Part shown: one piece after another, positions 60,216 through 64,000 of the stretch
How the letters are laid out: each line of letters begins with the position of its first letter
How positions within the stretch are numbered: the stretch's first letter is position 1
Notes under the pieces: model-generated
What the model was told of the DNA's origin: nothing
What the model saw: the letters and a program-made list of their open reading frames with translations, nothing else
Databases searched by the model: none
DNA from: Cylindrotheca closterium
Taxonomy: Eukaryota > Bacillariophyta > Bacillariophyceae > Bacillariales > Bacillariaceae
Reading direction: 5' to 3'
NCBI GenBank assembly: GCA_933822405.4
Contig: CAKOGP040001869.1
Location: 392,816-456,815 of the forward strand
Length of the DNA: 64,000 nt
Position numbers and translations under genes: made by a program

Positions 60216-63200
60216 ATGGATTTTGAACAATTTAAGAAAATCCAGGCCGTCCTCCGGGAACAAGAGGAGGAGGAACGAGCCAGACAAGAGGAGGAGGATC
60301 GTCAAGGTCCTCTTATAGATCAAGAGGCCTTTGATGAAATGTATCGATTGCACGGAATGATGGCACCCAGAAAGGGAGTTTGGAAACGGCCCATTCACAA
60401 GGGGCTCTTCACATGTCCCCTCTCCCAGCCCAGTACTACCTTGGTTCGATGGGATTCACTACCACATCATGTACGACAGCACTACACAAAACCAACCAAT
60501 GAAAGTGGGGTCTTGGAAGTTATGAAGAGTCATCTGGTGGCTGATGGAGTTGAAGCAGAGGGTCCAATGCAAGGAGGAGACCCAGAACAAAAGCAGAGCG
60601 GCCAAGGGTTGATCAAAAGTCGTCCACTTGGAGCAAACTTGTCCAACAAACTAAGCGAATATACAAGAGGCGCAACTGGACAATGCAATCCCTTTCGTCC
60701 AGGTGGGGTTGATCAAGACGAATTGAACGACAACGCTGAAATCGACCCGTTCCTGACAGAAGAAGCGATTCAAAATTCGCTTAAAGTACTAAAGCAAGGG
60801 GTCAAGGCATCCTGGGAAGATGGAACATTGATTACAGCTCCTCCAGGTGTTACTTTTAAGGTTGGAATTTCGTATGAAGATGTCCATGGTGTGGACCCTG
60901 AGGTGGAGAAAAAAAAGGAAGAACAGCGACGGAAAGAACAAGCTGCCCTGGCGTCTCAAATGCAATTAAACGAGCCAACATCGACTGGAAATACAGCTCG
61001 TAGAGTTACTCCAGGCATTCGTTGGGACCAAGCCTTCCTGGATGACGATTCGCTCTTTGGTAGTAGCGACGAGAGCGAAAGTGACAGTGATGAAGAGGAT
61101 GGAGATGACGAGAATGATGGTGACAGTGACGGAGACGCGGAAGGTAAAGCCGATGAAAGAGACGAACCTGCAAAAGAAGAAGAGAAAACGGCTGAATACA
61201 TTTTGCCCACCGTGGAGTCAATCGAAGAAGCGAACATTGAATCCATCACTGGATCCGACGAAGACATTGATACTCTCTTGCAGCAACTTTCAAGAGCCGA
61301 GATGCGCACCAAGAAGCAGCTGGACGTCAAGAACAAGATGCCCAAAGCAGAAATTGAAATGAACGCGTTGCAACTGGCCGAACGACAGGCAGCACTCCAA
61401 AAGGACAAGGACCGAAAAATGTGGGCCTCGACCAAACTTCTTCCAATCGATGACTTTGATTCTTTGATTCCCAACCCAGCAATGAAGTACCCCTTCGAGT
61501 TGGACCCCTTTCAACAGCAAGCAGTGGCTCGGTTGGAAAGGAATGAATCTGTCTTTGTGGCAGCACACACGTCTGCAGGAAAAACAGTTGTAGCGGAATA
61601 TGCGAGCGCCCTTGCAAAGCAACGTGGAACGAGATGCATTTACACATCACCAATCAAAGCATTGAGTAATCAGGTACGCGAGCACTCTTTTGATGGAGTT
61701 TCTTTCTAGGACTCCCTACTAATTACGTGCTTCATACTTGCTTCATCCATACAGAAATTCAGAGACTTTTCCAAGAAGTTTGGATCAGAGAATGTCGGCC
61801 TTATCACCGGTGACCTGCAACTGAATGCAGATGACTCCACTATTCTCATCATGACAACTGAAATTCTGCGGAGGTAAGAGTCAATTGTAAGCGGGAGTTT
61901 TGATGCCATGGTCGACTGACAACCTATCTCCACCCAATGCAGTATGCTCTACCGAGGTGCCGATTTGATTAGAGACGTGGAATTCGTTATTTTTGATGAG
62001 GTATGCAGCCATTCTTTTTCGAAATATTGTCTTCGTCCCACTTCAAACTCAAGTTTTTCACCTCGCTGTGTATAGGTGCATTATGTGAACGATTCCGAAC
62101 GAGGGGTAGTCTGGTACGTCATTTCCACAAGGTTTGCCCATAAGTTTTCAGGCATCTCATCAACCTAACACGTGTATTTGCTTTTTTAGGGAAGAAGTCA
62201 TTATCATGCTTCCACAGTATGTTAACCTAATCTTTCTGTCAGCTACAACGCCCAACACATTGGAGTTTTCCGATTGGATTGGAAGGACCAAGCGCAAGTC
62301 TGTACATGTCGTCAAGACAGACTATCGACCAGTTCCGTTGTCACACCATCTCTGGGCGAATACGAAGCTACACTTGATTCGGGAAGGCAAATCTGGATTC
62401 CTCGACAAAGGCTACCAACAGGCTTCAAATGCACTACAACCCAAAAAAGTGGCGGACAAGAAGGGTGGAAAAGGGGGAAAGCCAGTCAATACAAGCTCCA
62501 ACAGGCGTGGTCCTGAGGCCATGGCATGGCAAGCCCAAGGAAGCAAAGCTAACTGGATGTCTTTGATTCGATTTCTGGATCGAGAAGATTTGACTCCAAC
62601 AGTTGTCTTCTCATTCTCCAAAAAGGTAAGAGCTTGATCACTACTCGGTGTAGATGAAATGTTGTTTGCTAACTCCTCTATGGCAGAAATGTGAGGAAAT
62701 TGCCTACATGCTTCGATCACTTGACCTAAACACTGCAACGGAGCGAAATGCTGTTCAAGGGTTTACACTGCAGACAATAGCACGTCTATCGCCACTCGAC
62801 GCTGTCTTGCCACAAGTCCTTAGTGTTGCCGATATGGTACAAAGGGGCATTGGAATAGTAAGTGCACTGTGCACCTAGCGTTATACCCACGTTCGTTTCA
62901 GCCACCTGACCACTCGTTTGCTTAGCATCATGGTGGATTGCTTCCAATCTTGAAAGAAATGGTCGAAATTCTATTTGCGAGAGGGCTCATCAAGGTCCTG
63001 TTTGCTACCGAGACATTTGCAATGGGGGTGAATATGCCAGCAAGATCAGTCGTCTTCAATAGCATCCGAAAGCACGATGGCACCCAGTTCCGCGTTTTGG
63101 AGCCTGGTGAGTACACCCAAATGGCTGGTCGAGCAGGGCGTCGAGGCCTTGACAAGGTTGGAACCGTAATCATGTGTTGCTTTGGTGACACTCCACCACC

Positions 63201-64000
63201 GCTTGGGATCCTGAGAAATATGCTCACTGGGCAATCAACAATGCTCAAATCTCAATTCCGTCTGACATACAACATGATTCTGAATCTCTTGCGCGTGGAG
63301 GAAATGAGTGTGGAAGGCATGATCAAGCGATCCTTCAGTGAGTTCGCCACCCAACGGGCACTCACAGCCAACGAGTACCCAAAGCTTCTAGCGCGTGGTG
63401 AAAAGACGCTCCAAAAGCTGGAACAGCAGAGAGTTGCTACCGGGAAAATTGTCGGGGCAGAGGATCTCGACGAATACTTTGAAACTTGCAGTGAACTTAT
63501 CTCGACAAACGCAGAACTGATTAACGTGATTGCCGCGTCATCAGATGGTGCTGGTGACGCTGTGTTTACGCCAGGGCGCATCCTCCTTGTATCAGCAGCA
63601 CGAGACCACGGAATTGTTCGTTCGCCTGCACTTGTACTGCACACACGATTCTCTAAGGCTGCCTCTTCCATTGCCGATGCTGGTACGAAGATTGACTCGG
63701 TAGTTTGCATGGTTCTGCTACCTGAGAGCTTCATCAAGGAATCAGCGGATCAGGCACATGGAATGGGCCATGTTGGACACGTGGGATCTGCAAAACATCG
63801 CCATTATTCCATTTGTGAAATTTCCCTGGATCAAATATTGCTGATTTCATCCAAGAAGAAGAAAATTGACGTCTCACATCTCTTTGTGGACAGCAGTACG
63901 ACAGCTGCAACAGCAGGTGGAGCCCGAGGGCGTTCTACTGCAGACTTCTTCGCCGGTGCCCCAGCAAGGGGAGTTGGAGGTGGCTTTGACAGCGCCTTTG
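60216..64000 (+). CDS. SKIV2L: SKI2-type exosome helicase, partial at window end
   Basis: Seven exons seen, 60216-61673, 61755-61873, 61943-62000, 62076-62113, 62190-62625, 62687-62857 and 62926 to the window end. Introns are 61-81 bp and all keep the frame; 1118 aa are present and no stop is reached. The start ATG at 60216 follows a TTG-only upstream frame. The N-terminus is Glu/Gln-rich, with an acidic stretch near residue 290-320. Motifs: Q-like [11 protein letters not shown], motif [10 protein letters not shown] near residue 450, DEVH in FDEVHYVND near 545, FLSATTPN, and [13 protein letters not shown]2 unwinds and feeds RNA to the cytoplasmic exosome with SKI3 and SKI8. The C-terminal DSHCT part is missing. 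Confidence 0.9.

Overview
The window is nuclear DNA from a eukaryote, most likely a pennate diatom or a close photosynthetic stramenopile. The genes are typical eukaryotic ones: GARP and TRAPP-type trafficking factors, nicastrin, CDK7, symplekin, SKI2 and an HSF. Introns are few and short, with GT..AG borders. Two proteins begin with a signal peptide followed by an ASAF-type motif, the plastid-import signature of diatoms. A DUF6824 protein, an HSF and a 7TM receptor of the loose kind that diatoms carry in numbers agree with this. I see no rRNA, tRNA, CRISPR array, transposase or viral gene. The species is not decided by the sequence.

I model 29 protein genes. About 0-13 kb: a GGCT-like protein, VPS53, the helicase DDX52/ROK1, an orphan His-rich protein, nicastrin and the helicase DDX56/DBP9. 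13-32 kb: a 1491-aa HAT-repeat protein, a SET protein, an RRM-like protein, a 7TM receptor, a Lys-tailed orphan, a coactosin, an unusual protein kinase, a plastid TPR protein and a GBP-type large GTPase. 32-50 kb: a DUF6824 protein, CDK7, EMC7, a plastid NFU protein fused to a GIY-YIG-like domain, an MPO1-like dioxygenase, a coiled-coil protein, symplekin and a 1533-aa Ser/Pro-rich protein with a C-terminal PH-like domain. 50-64 kb: a possible TRAPP-type adaptor, an HSF, a peroxisomal enoyl-CoA reductase-like SDR, a four-exon fatty-acid/sterol hydroxylase, an ankyrin-like protein and SKI2, which is cut by the window end.

The genes are not an operon or a pathway. By function they fall into RNA and ribosome work (DDX52, DDX56, HAT protein, symplekin, SKI2), ER/Golgi and membrane work (VPS53, nicastrin, EMC7, MPO1, hydroxylase, GBP), transcription and signalling (CDK7, HSF, DUF6824, kinase, 7TM receptor, SET) and plastid work (NFU fusion, TPR protein). 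Orientation alternates strongly: 21 of 28 neighbouring pairs are divergent or convergent, so many genes share short promoters (for example 219 bp between CDK7 and EMC7).

The strongest candidate novelties are the GIY-YIG-NFU fusion, the GBP GTPase with a CaaX-like tail, the SDR with no catalytic Tyr at the usual place, an HSF intron about ten times longer than most others in the window, and a 7-bp palindrome-like word (TACAGTA) concentrated between genes. Splice sites were placed by hand from reading frame and GT/AG borders. No transcript or database evidence was available.
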